Source of the DNA: Pelobates cultripes
Taxonomy: Eukaryota; Chordata; Amphibia; Anura; Pelobatidae
Reading direction: 5' to 3'
Assembly (NCBI GenBank): GCA_933207985.1
Contig: OW240916.1
Location: forward strand, 292,997,310 to 293,061,309
Length of the DNA: 64,000 nt
Part shown: piece by piece, positions 1 to 11,301 of the stretch
How the letters are laid out: every line of letters starts with the position of its first letter
How positions within the stretch are numbered: position 1 is the stretch's first letter
Notes under the pieces: model-generated
The model's database searches: none
What the model was told of the DNA's origin: nothing
What the model saw: only the letters and a program-made list of their open reading frames with translations
Translations under genes and position numbers: made by a program

Positions 1-1
1 G

Positions 2-322
2 AAGCTAGATAGTCTTGCAGACGAATTAAAGAAGAATTCGGGAGCCACTGACATATGGGACAAATGGTTTGGGTGGATGAATGGCTGGCAAAAGACCCTC
101 TTCCAGGTGGGGACAGCTGTTCTTATAGTGTTCATTATCTTCTTGTTTTTAGCCTGTTGCATACTCCCCTGCATACAGAAATATCTACAGAAAGCAGTAG
201 ATAAGACTGTAGATAACGTGACCCCTACCTTCCTACATCAAGATATCACAGACCTCGAAGATGACACCCCACATACACCCCTACAAACACATCAGTTTAA
301 ACAGACAACTGCCTTTCTATAG
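2..322 (+). CDS. env: Endogenous retrovirus env, transmembrane subunit C-terminus (partial)
   Basis: The open frame enters from the left edge and ends at a TAG at 320-322. It shows a Trp-rich membrane-proximal stretch, then a hydrophobic span of about 25 residues encoded around 105-180 (rich in Val, Ile, Phe and Leu, with a CC pair), then a cytoplasmic tail of about 45 residues. This is the normal layout of a retroviral TM subunit, which anchors the envelope spike in the membrane. A polypurine tract and an LTR follow in the expected order. Most of env, pol, gag and the 5' LTR would lie left of the window. No break is visible in the part present. The genus is not certain; a gamma- or epsilon-like virus is plausible. 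Confidence 0.75.
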   Translation, partial: KLDSLADELKKNSGATDIWDKWFGWMNGWQKTLFQVGTAVLIVFIIFLFLACCILPCIQKYLQKAVDKTVDNVTPTFLHQDITDLEDDTPHTPLQTHQFKQTTAFL

Positions 323-340
323 GGATAGAGTAGGGAAAGC

Positions 341-440
341 GTCTGTCTTGACAGGTGAGTCTCACGTGTGGAGATGTAGTGGGCTAGCCACTGCGGGATA
401 CCCGCGGAGTGAAGCGTTCGATGCTTGTCAAGACAGATAG
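341..440 (+). other. Nested inverted repeats between env and the polypurine tract
   Basis: CTGTCTTGACA at 343-353 is exactly complementary to TGTCAAGACAG at 426-436. Between these arms lie AGTGG/CCACT and CACTGCGGG/CCCGC..AGTG pairings, so the transcript could fold into a closed multi-branched structure of about 95 nt. CAGGTGAGT at 352-360 matches the 5' splice donor consensus. Simple retroviruses are known to keep RNA export or packaging structures in this place, so a role of that kind is an inference. Confidence 0.5.
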
Positions 441-501
441 GTTGTGGGCAACTAGGGACATATTAGGGACAGCGGCAGTTGTTATGGTAAATAGCCATTT
501 T

Positions 502-510
502 AGGGGGGAC
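502..510 (+). promoter_or_regulatory. Retroviral polypurine tract
   Basis: The purine run AGGGGGGAC sits directly before the TG that opens the LTR at 511. This is where plus-strand DNA synthesis is primed in retroviruses. Confidence 0.7.
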
Positions 511-951
511 TGTTGTGGAAATAAGGTCTGCACATATTTCCTGGATAGAGAAAATGTCTATTTACTCATTTCATGATATATATCGTATAAAGCTAAACAC
601 ACATATTTTAATCAAGATGGCTGCTAGAAGCTTCTAATCCCTCCTTCCTCCTCCCTTCCCCTCCTAACGTCGACTAACTACCTCGTGCATCAAGATGGCG
701 CCGGGAAACCGTGGGAGACCCTCATGGCCCCGGTGACATCACCTACAGTAGGCAGAGCATTAGAGCAAGCACTTAACACCTAACCAATTATTGATGTATT
801 ATTCCATGTTATCTCTGACAATGCTTATGATGTAATTTTGCTTTAAAAGGGACTTGCCGTCCCCTCTGAATAAACATTCCTCAAGTTATTCAACAACCTA
901 GAACCTGTGTCTGGTGTGAATTACTTCTGGGAGCGTGCACGCATTGTTTCA
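511..951 (+). mobile_element. 3' LTR of the endogenous retrovirus
   Basis: It begins with TGTTGTGG right after the polypurine tract. A TATA-like TTTAAAAGG lies near 842-850, and an AATAAA polyadenylation signal near 869-874 is followed by a short U5-like stretch. The right edge is uncertain: CA dinucleotides at 938-939 and 950-951 are both possible ends. The length is therefore about 430-440 bp. No 5' LTR is in the window, so divergence cannot be measured here. Confidence 0.65.
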
Positions 952-960
952 TTGATTTGG

Positions 961-1242
961 CCAGGGGCAGATACACAAAGAAATAATCAATACTTTAATT
1001 GATTTTTCCACTTCAGCTCCCTAATACCGTCGGAATTAGGGAGTTATCTACTTATTCAGTCCTGTTATTACATTGACAGGCTAAGTAACTTACATGTTAT
1101 ATGAATGTGTGTTACTTGATTGTTGTAAGTGTTGCAAATGCTTACAGCTGAATCCTGGCTATGTTTGTATACTTTTTATTTAAACTTGTATATAGTGTAA
1201 CATTCTTCTTCTTCCACTGGGTAAGTATATTAGTACTTAGGC
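961..1242. other. No recognisable feature
   Basis: AT-rich flank of the retrovirus with no coding or repeat signal that I can support. Confidence 0.5.
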
Positions 1243-1446
1243 AATGCTGTGCTTCGGAACTTCGGCACTTTGACATTTTGTCAACTTCGGAATTTCGGCA
1301 CTTCGACCCTTCGGAAATTCGGTAATTTCAGAACTTCGGGACCTTGGCAATTTGGCACTTCGGCTATTTGGACATTCGGAAGTACCCAAATGTCTGAATT
1401 GCCCGAAATTCGTCCGAATTCATATTCGGACCGAAACGAATTGCAC
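1243..1446. repeat. Degenerate TTCGG-type minisatellite
   Basis: Short units built on CTTCGG, ATTTCGG and TTCGGAA recur about every 9-12 bases. The right third carries the inverted form (CCGAA). The open frame across it is low-complexity and not coding. Confidence 0.6.
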
Positions 1447-1910
1447 ATGTCTAATATCAACTAAATAGCCCAAATCACTGTCCCTCAATAGAGGAAAAAT
1501 TAAAAAATGATAATATGCAAAAGTTAATGCCGAGAAAGTAAAGTCCCGGATCCATACAGGTAAACTGAAACGATAAGAACTCAGTACCTGACCTCGGTGT
1601 GGGCCCCCACCTGACGTGTAAACCCAGATAGTGCTGGTTATTGTAGCTGCTGCACGGTGAAGTTAACGGATGTATATGTCACTGAAACCTGAGTGGCTGC
1701 GGAATGTTAGTTCACGCCAAACTAAGGTATAAGAAACACGAGGTAGAATGACAGCGCTAAAATCAGTGTCGCGGTCGGTGTCTTCACAAAAAACCGCGGC
1801 TCGGCACGGCACACCAACCTAGATAAAAGGGTATAATGATCGTGTTAGAGAAGTAAATCAATTAAAGATTCATGTTTAAATCCATCCATGGCCAGCTATT
1901 AAGGGAACTA
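1447..1910. other. No recognisable feature
   Basis: No gene, terminal repeat or tandem array is seen. A few CpGs occur around 1770-1805, without a promoter-like arrangement. Confidence 0.4.
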
Positions 1911-2260
1911 TTGGGTCATTTCACTAAACACAGTTTTGTCCAGATGGATTAATGGCCAAATTCAAAAGGGATTGGCAATTCTCATATTTACCAAAGCCAA
2001 TTCGGTAAATTTGCACTATTCCAAATGCATTCTGTGTCTGTTTCTCATATTTACCAAAGCCAATTCGGTAAATTCGCACTATTCTAAATGCATTCTGTGT
2101 GTGTTTTAAATCAGAGCTTTTTGTTTCTGATATCCATACAAAGTATAGAATCCAGAATACTAACAAGGCACCAGTTTTAAACAAAATCAGGACCAAATTC
2201 ATCTACGTAGTAGGACCTACATATACAAACTATTGGTCACTTGCTTTTTGCAAGGAAATA
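1911..2260. repeat. Dispersed repeat with a 63-bp tandem duplication
   Basis: Two direct units of 63 bp (1981-2043 and 2044-2106) differ at only a few positions. The wider segment, with landmarks TCCAGATGGA, CAATTCTCAT, AAAGTATAGAAT and CACTTGCTTTTTGCAAG, has a diverged counterpart at 27236-27510 with the same landmarks in the same order but only one unit. This is an interspersed repeat of unknown class; no terminal structure was found. Confidence 0.55.
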
Positions 2261-2360
2261 ACAATTGTTAGGATATGGATGTCTATTTTTAATACAGCTA
2301 CAGCAGACTGTAGTGGTTATGGTGCTTGGCTGTTCCTTTAACTCGTTAATATTTAAAATG

Positions 2361-2362
<2 letters not shown>

Positions 2363-2395
<33 letters not shown>
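2363..2395. repeat. (TA)n microsatellite
   Basis: Uninterrupted TA dinucleotides, about 16 units. Confidence 0.9.
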
Positions 2396-2397
<2 letters not shown>

Positions 2398-2952
2398 TTT
2401 ATAGCCGTTGAATGAAATCCTGATAGCACCACAAAGACTTGCCATGTGGCTCTATCTCCGCAGGGAATCACCAAATGTTTACCTCCCTTTGTCAGCCATG
2501 GAGAAATGACTGCAAAAGGAGAAGGTTGTACCGTTGTTATGTACTATTGTTGATATTAAAAAGTAAACTGGAAATCTTTAGTCATACTGTACAGACTTAG
2601 CACGATGAGCCCTGCATACATTACTAATTTAGGGACCTCTAGATCCTTATCACGTGTTCTCTGGGCTACGAAGCCACATGTGGGTTAGTAATTCTGAGAA
2701 AATGTTTGCTTAATCTATTATACCAACCTGTCAAACATTATAAAGAGATAAAACTCAGAGTACTTAAGTGATAAGAAAGTTATAGTTCTATGTTTTGATT
2801 CTCTGTCAGTTTACATCCATTATTAAAGGTTGTAGAAACTTAGTAGCGGTGAGGCCTGGGGCAGGGGGTTTTATCTACCCATTTATACATGAAAAGCAGA
2901 AAGGGAGCAGGGGAGGAGGGAGGACTTCATCAGGAAAGAGTCGGTCTCCGTG
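2396..2952. other. No recognisable feature
   Basis: AT-rich DNA without a supported gene or repeat. A purine-rich run (GGGAGCAGGGGAGGAGGGAG) sits near 2905-2925. Confidence 0.4.
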
Positions 2953-3415
2953 TTAAAGGATCACTATTGTGTCAGGAAAACTAAGCGGTTTTCCTCACAC
3001 TATAGTGCCCTGAGGGTGCCCCCACACTCAGGGTCCACCTCCCACTGGGCTGAAGGGGTTAAAACCACTTCAGCAGCTTACCTTTTTCCAGCGCCGGGCT
3101 CCTTCTGTGCTGGTGACCTCTCCCCCCCCGCCGACGTTAGCTCTCTCTGCCGACGTCAGCGGAGCCGAATGCGCATGTGCGGCAAGTTCCGCGAGAGCAT
3201 TCAAGCTATGAAAAAGAAAAAGCATTTTTCAATGCTTTCCTTTGGACGCTCTGCGTGATGAAGGCATAATATGCCTCCAGCGTTGCAGATGCGCCTCTAG
3301 TGGCTGTCCAGAAGAAACTGCTATGTTTGCATCCGCAGGGTTAAAACCTGAGGGACCGGGCACCCAGACCCCTTCATTGAGCTGAAGTGGTCTGGGTAAC
3401 TATAGTGTCCCTTTA
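2953..3415. mobile_element. T2-like MITE, 463 bp
   Basis: It is bounded by TTAA at both ends, with near-matching terminal inverted repeats TTAAAGGATCACTA and TATAGTGTCCCTTTAA. The Xenopus T2 MITE family is known for TTAAAGGRR termini and TTAA target sites. The core carries GCTGGAAAAAGGTAAGC on the minus strand (about 3077-3092), shared with the copies at 13801, 15834 and 21488. It encodes nothing. Confidence 0.75.
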
Positions 3416-4391
3416 ACTCGTCGTTTTATCTAGCGATCTCTGTGTTATTCCTATAGCAAATCACTGTACTATCAATCAAAGTCTACAAACAGGATATATG
3501 GCAAATAAAAAGAGCTGAACAGTGTGTGAAATTCTGAGCAGTTCATAGAGAACACAGCACCATCTCCATGAGAATTAGGGTGCGTTTAAAGATGCACTCT
3601 AAGCGCCACACCCTGTTCGACCTGCTGCAGTGGGTATGGTGCTGTATATGTCACAGATGCTGTGTTTCAGTTCTGTGTAAAATCATTTTTGAGTGGTTTG
3701 ACAAACAAAGTCCTCTTTAGGGTCAGTGCAAAGATTTTTGGCTTCATAGGCAGAGATGCATTTTGTAAACCACCTCCCCCCACACATACTCACTTATGAG
3801 CTCGCTGCCCAGAACCCAGGGTGTCTGTGTAAGGAGAGGTGCAACTAAGACACCCCAACATTACAGGGACCCCAAGCAGGAATTTTAACTTGCAAAGAAA
3901 CACAAGCAAATAATTTGAGACACCCCTCAACACATACATACTTTGCATATACATACACACAAACATATATATTACTGGAGTTAGTAGGGTCCAAATGAAA
4001 AGGCTTTGGACTGTAACTCCCATCACATACCACTAGGGTTTATAATTATCTTCACTGTTCAAGAGGTATACCACTGTACCCCATACAAATGTTAGCATTA
4101 GATACACTGTTGTACCACTCAGTGTTATGAAGAGGTTGGGTTACAGTGCAGGATAAAGATCTGCCAAGTTTATCAAGTTTGTGATCAGAAGAGATAGGAG
4201 GGTGAGCCAGTCCTTGCCAGCAGGTGAGCTGGCGCTGGTGATGCATATCTCCCAAGTGTCCCCATTTAGGAGGGATAGTCTGCATTTTGGGCACAAATTG
4301 CTCTGCCTCTCTTTTCTAAGATCTCCATATTGTAGCTGTGACTGAGTGTATAAGAGTGCTCCACAGCAATAAAACTGACAGTAATTTGTTT
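3416..4391. other. No recognisable feature
   Basis: Apparently single-copy AT-rich sequence. The short open frames on the minus strand at 3790-4294 have no recognisable domain and look like chance. Confidence 0.4.
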
Positions 4392-4470
4392 TTAAAGGAA
4401 CACTATAGGGTCACCCGCCTTGCCTGCCTAAATATAGTAAAATCTTACTTGTATTCAAGTCAGCTCTGGC

Positions 4471-4540
4471 CAGGGCCGGACTGGGGACACGAAGCAGCCC
4501 TGGAAAAAAAATCTATATTTTTATCTATATATACACACCA

Positions 4541-4607
<67 letters not shown>

Positions 4608-5651
4608 AAATATTTATTTTTCAATTCAAAATCAAAATATTAGTCCTTTTAGGGTAATTAAATCATACAGTAAAGCATACTCACATGCAGACACAGACAA
4701 TCTTACTGATGCACACAAATAGGCTCATTGACAATCTTAATGACACACACAGACAAGGTTACTGGTACACACACAAATCTAGTACAGACAAACTCTTATA
4801 CACACACAAACTTACTACAGACAAGCTCACTGTACACACATGCTCACCACAGACAGGAGCAGACACACCCATGCTCCCTACAGACAAGCTCACTAACACA
4901 CACACGATCCCTACAGACAAGCTCACTGACACACACACAGGCAGACAGTCAAACATACAGACAGAGGCAGACAGTCACACACACACAGACAGTGTCATAC
5001 ATAAACACAGAGGCAGACAGTCATACACACACACATAGAGGCAGACAGTCACACACACACATAGAGGCAGACAGTCACACACACACACACAGTCACACAC
5101 ACACACACAGTCACACACACACACAGAGGCAGACAGTCACACACACACAGGCAGACAGTCATACATACACACACACAGACAGTGTCACACACAGGCAGAC
5201 AGTCATACATACACACAGAGGCAGACAGTCACACACACAGACAGTCATACATACACACAGATAGTGTCACACACAGGCAGTCATACACAGACACACTGAC
5301 CTGCTTCTTACCTCCACATCCCTTGGAGCTCCTGGAGGCTGGTTGTTGCTTCCCATGCTGCATTAACCAGGGCCCCCGCTGCACACTAAACCCCACCCCA
5401 CCACACGCTATACCCTGCCCCGCGCTAAGCCCCGCCCCTGCCACAATAATTTCTTTTTCGGCCATGTGTGAGCTGTGCCGGCCGCCTGGCTCCCCCTGCT
5501 CCCATGGGGTCCTGTGTGGCCGCACAGCTCACACATGGCCGGCCAAGATCACAGGAGCCTGATCAGTTCTGAATGGGGCTGTCAGCCCAGCCCCAGGTGC
5601 CGCGGCCCACCGGGAAATTTCCCGGTATCCAGGTGGGCCAGTCCGGCCCTG
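4471..5651. mobile_element. Non-autonomous hAT-like element with 8-bp target duplication
   Basis: The terminal inverted repeats are CAGGGCCGGACTGG at 4471-4484 and its exact complement at 5638-5651. Both ends are flanked by GCTCTGGC (4463-4470 and 5652-5659), a perfect 8-bp duplication. CAG-starting termini with 8-bp duplications are the mark of the hAT superfamily. The inside has no transposase: it holds TG and TA microsatellites, a long CA-rich array and a GC-rich right part. Confidence 0.85.
4684..5295. repeat. CA-rich tandem array inside the hAT-like element
   Basis: Irregular CA runs alternate with CAGACA motifs; the commonest unit is AGGCAGACAGTCACACACAC with a variable CA tail. The open frames across it are Thr/His-rich and low-complexity, so they are not genes. 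A TG run and a TA run at about 4540-4601 precede it. Confidence 0.85.
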
Positions 5652-6038
5652 GCTCTGGCCTTGTCTGCCTCTGACCTGCTTGCTGTCTGCTGACATCAGA
5701 AGTGGTGGTCTGAGTCAATCACAATGTTTTCCCATAGGATTGGCTGAGACTGTCAAGGAGGCAGATCAAGGGCAAAACCAGCACAAGTCAAACACAGTCC
5801 TGGCCAATCATGCAGAGGGTGGAGACACTGAATGGCAGTACTGCACAGTGAGCAGCACTGCCCCAGGAAGCACCTCTAATAGCCATCTGAGGAGTGGCCA
5901 GTTGAGTTATCACTAGGCTGTAATGTAAACACTCTGAAAAGACATTGTTTACAGCAAAAAGCCTGAAGGGAATGATTCTACTCACCAGAACAAATGCAAT
6001 AAGCTGTAGTTGTTCTATTGACTGTAGTGTCTCTTTAA

Positions 6039-7339
6039 ACTAGAGTAAATGTGTTCAGAAATCAGTCTTCGTAGATAAGATACAATGTTCTTGTTCTAAA
6101 TTGCATTTTGTTTGCATAAACTGTTATAAAAAGTCACCTAAAATTTCTCAGAACAGCACTGCCCCAGGCCATAACAGCATATCTCCACTCACACCCCTAA
6201 ATGTAATGGGTCCCTCTTTGTTCATTTGAAATGTTGGGAGGTATGATTGATGTGACAGCTTGTCTTCCTGGGAAAAGGGGGCACTCGAAAAACGCGCATG
6301 TCAGCCTAATGTGAATGCATGCAGGAGTGCAGTTATTGATTGTAGCACGGTATACTTTCTGGGGACATTCCCCTGGTATCGTGTCCACAAAAGCAGGACT
6401 CCAGGAAACAAAACCAGGGATGGCTGGACACGAGCCAGAAATCTCTACTGTCCCTCCAGATTTGGGACAGGTGGGAGGCCTGCCAATACTCCCGACCCCA
6501 TATGGGTGATCGGGAGTAAGATATTAATATCATGCACATGATAAAATTGTGTGACTTAACATAACTAAAGGTGCAATGCTGGAACCAATGTAGTAATGAT
6601 ACACACCACAATAAACAATGTTATGAAGACATTGCTTTTGTATGATAATTACCAACAATAAAGGGAGGTATCTGGATGATGGTTTAGTCTGTGAATGTCT
6701 TATTCACACTTGGATTATGAGATAGGGTGTAACTCCAATCCATACAGAAATGAGTGTCCACACATCTATGGCCGTGTGATGTGTTATTGTGTGTGCTTAC
6801 CAGTTTCTCCATCTGAGATGTTTGCCCATGTCTATTAACGTAAACTTCCTGTCTGACACAATGTAACAGTAATGGGAACCGACATAGCATTTCATGGCTG
6901 CCTAACACCATCACATAAATTACAACACTTATTTAGATGAAATCAGATTAATCCAGTCCTGAAATAATCACTTTTAATAAAAAATAGTTCTCACAAAAGT
7001 TATGATTGGGAATTATTTGTAACCTTTTTGTTTTTGAGAAACAAAATCTACCCAGTGTGAATTTTAATATTGTACCAGCCAAACTTCTACCAATGACTGA
7101 GGATAATTCTGCGGTCTTGCGTGATTTTCCATTGACCACTACTCTTGTACTCGTGCACATGTGTGACCAAACAGTATATATACAGTACCACCTGGTAGAT
7201 GAACACCTAACAAAGAATTAGCTGGCAGCACTGAGGAACAAGAGGTTCGGTTATATCTATTTTGCCCCCTCTTCCCACGAGCACCTACTTCGAAGCAAAC
7301 ATATAACCTTGCATTTTTTTTTTTTTACATTTTTTTGCA
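6039..7339. other. No recognisable gene
   Basis: Mixed sequence with no domain-bearing frame. The plus frame at 6260-6541 and the minus frame at 6333-6611 overlap each other and look like chance. No terminal repeats were found. Confidence 0.4.
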
Positions 7340-7365
7340 TTTCTAACACTATAGTATTCCTTTAA
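7340..7365. repeat. Lone T2-like terminus
   Basis: AACACTATAGTATTCCTTTAA is the right end of a TTAAAGGAATACTATAG-type MITE. No matching left end was found upstream, so this is a truncated copy. Confidence 0.5.
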
Positions 7366-8888
7366 ATTATTAGCACATTTTCACTGACAACCCAAAATGC
7401 ATTCTGAAAAGGAATAGAGCTATATTCTGTTGCTGGAGAAATGCATATCTATGGTATTTGGATAGCAGTTTAAATTAATATATATTTCACTTTTTTTTTT
7501 TTTTTAAATCTTTTTTAAAGATTTTTCCTCGCATGAACAGGCAGAGAAGAATGTAATCCAGGATGGGAAAATTGCCTGAAATACTATATATAATATTATA
7601 TATTTATTTTATTTATATTGTGATATTTTATTTAATTTCATTTACCCATAGAGGGTTCCTAATGAAAGCCATATTGGCAATTCAATAACTGATATGGTTA
7701 AAGGAAAAGTCACTGCAGATTTTTCCATTCTCCCTAAACCACCGATTCTTCCTCATTTCTATTCTTCTGTCTTTTCCTCCTACATGCAGTCCTCTCCCAA
7801 CAAAGACAGAGAGACAAGCTGCAGGCCACTCTACCATTATTTCTTCCACCCACTCTACATCTTTCCCCTTTCTCAGTAAACCCTTCGTTTTGGTTGCTTG
7901 CACCTCTTATTGTTATTTTTTTGGCTGCCTGCCTGCTTTGCTGGCAAGGGGAGGGTTACCCCTTATTCTGCAGAGTGCTCCTAACCCTTTATTTGACTTC
8001 TGTCTGAGTTGTCTGTTACCATAGAGATCGTTCTCCCCCCTCCACCCTGACTTGTTAAAGAGAGAGCAAGGTTTAGGCCGATCACTGTGGGGCGCCTCCT
8101 AATTAATGGGGAACTCAGCCATGGCTGTTGTAGACAAGAGCATGGATTGTGTTTAATCAGGAACACCGTGGCCTCCAAACTGAATTCATTAACCCATAAT
8201 ACACCAAGCATGCCACAATGCTTTAGATAGTGAACAAAAAGTGATGGAATCTCCTATAATAAAGCTCATTTTACATAAATAGACTTCCCCTTTTAAAAAT
8301 TTGTAGCGTATGACTGAAGGTTATAATGTTTTTTTAGAACGTTTTGTCATCAGCCCTAGCATTGACTAGTGTACTGTATGACAACGCTTTACAATTTTAC
8401 AATTGGGGTTTTAAACAGCAAAACAACACATTTTAAAACAAACAAAAGAATTACCTGGTCCAGCTCTATAAGCTCTCAATCATTATGCAATGAGCCATAA
8501 ATACACAAAAGGAAGGAAAGCACATTAAACCAAGAAGGACAAATTTAGCTTTCTCTAGTTTACAAGGGCATTGTGACGTGTTGCTGTTATATATTAGTCA
8601 ACTTAATGGTTCATCTTTATTGAACTTTAAAGAAGATTTTGCCAGGAATCAAGATTGTGCTTCTGCAATAAAGCAGCTGGAACTGCATTTTACATTAATG
8701 CAGGCCTCAATTAGTTTGTTAACTTTCCTGAATTTGGTATAAAAGCACCAAGAATTTCATAATGGCAATTTCTGCAGCCAAAGATAACTGCAGGATATCT
8801 TCATAGTATGGAAACTTACTGGGTATTGACACATGGAACTTTTTCCCTTCAAGTTATAAATACATTTCTTTTAAATTGCATGATTCTG
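7366..8888. other. No recognisable feature
   Basis: AT-rich sequence with poly(T) tracts at 7491-7505. Short frames at 7682-8211 have no domain. Nothing else can be supported. Confidence 0.4.
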
Positions 8889-9374
8889 TTAAAGAGATAC
8901 TATAATGCTAGGAATTACAAATCTGTATCCCTAGCACTATCGTTCCCTATGGTCCCCTCTCCTTCAGGTAGATAAATGGTGAAAAACCCTTTAGTCACTT
9001 ACTCGATTCCAGTGCCGATGTGCCTCGGCGCTCCGCCTCCTCTAACATCATCTGACGGGGGGGCTAATGAGCATGGGCGGCGAGCACATTAGTCCCACCC
9101 CGTAGGAAAGCATTGCTTCAAAGCTTTTCTATGGGGATTTAACCGATGCTGGATGTCCTCATGTAGAGCGTGAGGATGTCCGGCGTCAGGGTACCTAGAT
9201 TCCAGTAAAATCCCTGAAGCGCCTCTAGAGGTTGCCTTAGTGCTGCAATGTAAACATTAAAGTTTTTTCTAAAACTGCAATGATTTACATTGCAGGACAA
9301 AATGCCACAGGAACACTGCACCCAGATCACTTCAATGAGCTGAAGTGGTCTGAGTGCCTATAGTGTCCCTTTAA
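8889..9374. mobile_element. T2-like MITE, 486 bp
   Basis: TTAAAGAGATACTATAATGC at the left and the complement of TTAAAGGGACACTATAGGC at the right, both on TTAA. The minus strand of the core keeps the CACTGG..GTAAGTG donor-like block seen in related copies, here more diverged. The right end holds the GAGCTGAAGTGGTCTG motif common to the family. Confidence 0.75.
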
Positions 9375-9711
9375 GCATTTTAAAAGCTCTGGATTACACC
9401 TGGAGAATGGGTCGCCAGGTTGATGATTTTTCTGAATTTTGGTCCTTTTCAAAGAGGTTTAAGAACCACTAATTTGGGCAAAGAGGAATAAGTGTAACAT
9501 GCCCTTACAAAGTGAGTTTACACTATAATGGCACGTCTATGGTTGGTACTGGAAATGACTGGAAATGGCTTACGCCAACAGGAAAAGGAAACAGAAGATA
9601 TTTCAAGGAGTAACATTGTGATATGTAGCTATGCAGAAACAAAAACATAAACTGTGGTTTTACTATTGGAAAAACATTCTGATTTAAATGGGAAAGTATA
9701 CCTGTTATGGA
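9375..9711. other. No recognisable feature
   Basis: Spacer between two MITEs with no signal seen. Confidence 0.4.
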
Positions 9712-10112
9712 TTAAAGAATCACTAAATAAACTAAAACCACTTCATGACAATAAAGTAGTGAGGGGTACACTGGCACTTTCTTACTTTTAAGTGTTAAAC
9801 CATTTTCAAATCAGCATCTCCTCATACAGATTAACTAAATCAATGCATCTCTATGTGGAAAGTTCAGTGTCTGCATGTAGAGGGTGGAGACACTGAATGG
9901 CAGTGCTGCTTACTCTGCAGCACTGTCCAAGGAAGCAGCTTTAGCATCCATCTGAGGAATGGCCAGTGGAGATATCACTAGGATGTAATGTAAACACTGC
10001 ATTTTCTCTGAAAAGACAGTGTTTACAGCAAAAAGCAAGAAGGGAATGATTCTACTCACCAGAACAAATGCAATACGCTGCAGTTGTTCTGGTGACAATA
10101 GTGTCTCTTTAA
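9712..10112. mobile_element. T2-like MITE, about 401 bp
   Basis: The left end TTAAAGAATCACTAAATAAAC is diverged; the right end is the complement of TTAAAGAGACACTATTGTCACC. The last 250 bp match the right half of the interrupted MITE at 4392-6038. Its final TTAA is also the first TTAA of the next element. Confidence 0.65.
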
Positions 10113-10593
10113 AGGAACATTATAGTCACCAGAACCACTCCAGATTCATGTAGTGGTTGTGGTGTCTATAGCATGTCCCTACAGAGAAAAGGCAGTGTTT
10201 ACAATGCTGCCTGGTAACACCTCCAGTGGCAGTAACTCAGACGGCCACTAGAGGTGCTCCCTAGCACAGTGATGCACAGAGTGGCATTCAGCATCGCCAC
10301 GTTCTGCATGGAGACGTTAGACATTCCCCATAGAGATTGATTCAATTCATCTCTATGAGAAGATGCTGATTGGCACAGCTCATTCGTAATAGCCTCTTAG
10401 TACTTTCCTATCAGTCTGAAATGTCTTGGAATATATTCTCTCTGTAATGGCACAAGTGAGCAAAAACTATTTTGAGACCTGTGCAGATTTATTGAAGGGA
10501 AAGCTACTGAGTTTCTCTAAGCTTTTGCCTGTTCTCAGAGTTCTCAAATTCTCTGTTTTTGTATCATGTGGGAAAGCATTGGATTGGCTAAGA
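10109..10593. mobile_element. T2-like MITE, left end plus body, right end lost
   Basis: It starts TTAAAGGAACATTATAGTCACC, directly abutting the preceding MITE at a shared TTAA. Family-typical inner text such as GGATTGGCTAAGAC runs to the edge of a hAT-like terminus at 10594. No right terminus is found beyond it. Confidence 0.55.
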
Positions 10594-11301
10594 CAGTGGT
10601 GTATTTAGCCCAAGGCAAACTAGCCATTTTCCTTTGGTGGCACAAACCAGGGGCAAACGCCCACTCTGTCTTCCCCAGTGTTCCCCCTGTCCTTGGGGGG
10701 TCCAAGAGCTGGCATGCTGGCCAACTTATGGACCACGAGCTGGCGGCTGTGTTAGCATCAGAGGCGGTGCGGGAGCTGTGATCTCCCTGCTCTGCTCCCT
10801 TGCGCGCCGTTTGCTGATGCCATGCAAATTCACGGCATCAGTAAACAGCCCGCGAGGCACGAGGGAGCAACGTCTTCCTTGACATCTCTGATGCTAACAC
10901 AGCCACCAGCCACCCAGCAGCCCCACTAGACCCCCAATGACAAACCCACGCCAGCTCTCCAGGTAGGGGTGGAAAGTTTTATAAATTATAATAATAGTAA
11001 TAATTTGTGTGTGTTTGTGAGTGTGTGTGTTTATGTGTCTGTGAGTGTATGTGTGTGTGTCTGTGAGTGTATGTGTATGTTTGTGAGTGTTTGTCAAATC
11101 AGTGAGTTTGTCATTGAGTGTGTGTGTGTGACTATCAGTGTGTCTGTCAATGATTGTCTGTCAGTGTTTGTGTGTGTCTGTTAATGAGTAATGTGTGTCT
11201 GTCAAATCAGTGAGTTTGTGTCTGTCGGTGACATCTTTGTTGTGTGTGACTGTCAGTGTGTGTCTGTCAGTGAATGTGTACGTGTCTGTCAGAGTGTGTG
11301 C
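10594..11301. mobile_element. hAT-like fragment with TG-rich array
   Basis: CAGTGGTGTATTTAGCCC at 10594 resembles hAT termini of the form CAGGGGCGTACCTAGGGC (compare 27693). Inside lies a perfect 19-bp inverted repeat, 10745-10763 with 10886-10904, with a smaller hairpin (CTGATGCC/GGCATCAG) around an ATGCAAAT octamer in its loop. A TG-rich array follows from about 11010 to 11300. No right terminus or target duplication was found, so the class is tentative. Confidence 0.45.

Larger units (their letters stand above)
4392..6038. mobile_element. T2-like MITE interrupted by a hAT-like insertion
   Basis: The left end reads TTAAAGGAACACTATAGGG and the right end is the complement of TTAAAGAGACACTACAGTC, both on TTAA. 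Without the 1181-bp insertion and one 8-bp duplication, the MITE is about 458 bp. Its right half resembles 9860-10112 closely, including CACTGAATGGCAGT, ATGTAAACACT and GTTTACAGCAAAAAGC. Those shared blocks tie the two halves to one element. Confidence 0.75.

Noticed and set aside
4684..5295. Regular-looking repeats that might suggest a CRISPR array
   Set aside because: Units are irregular dinucleotide-based runs without unique spacers, inside a eukaryotic transposon.
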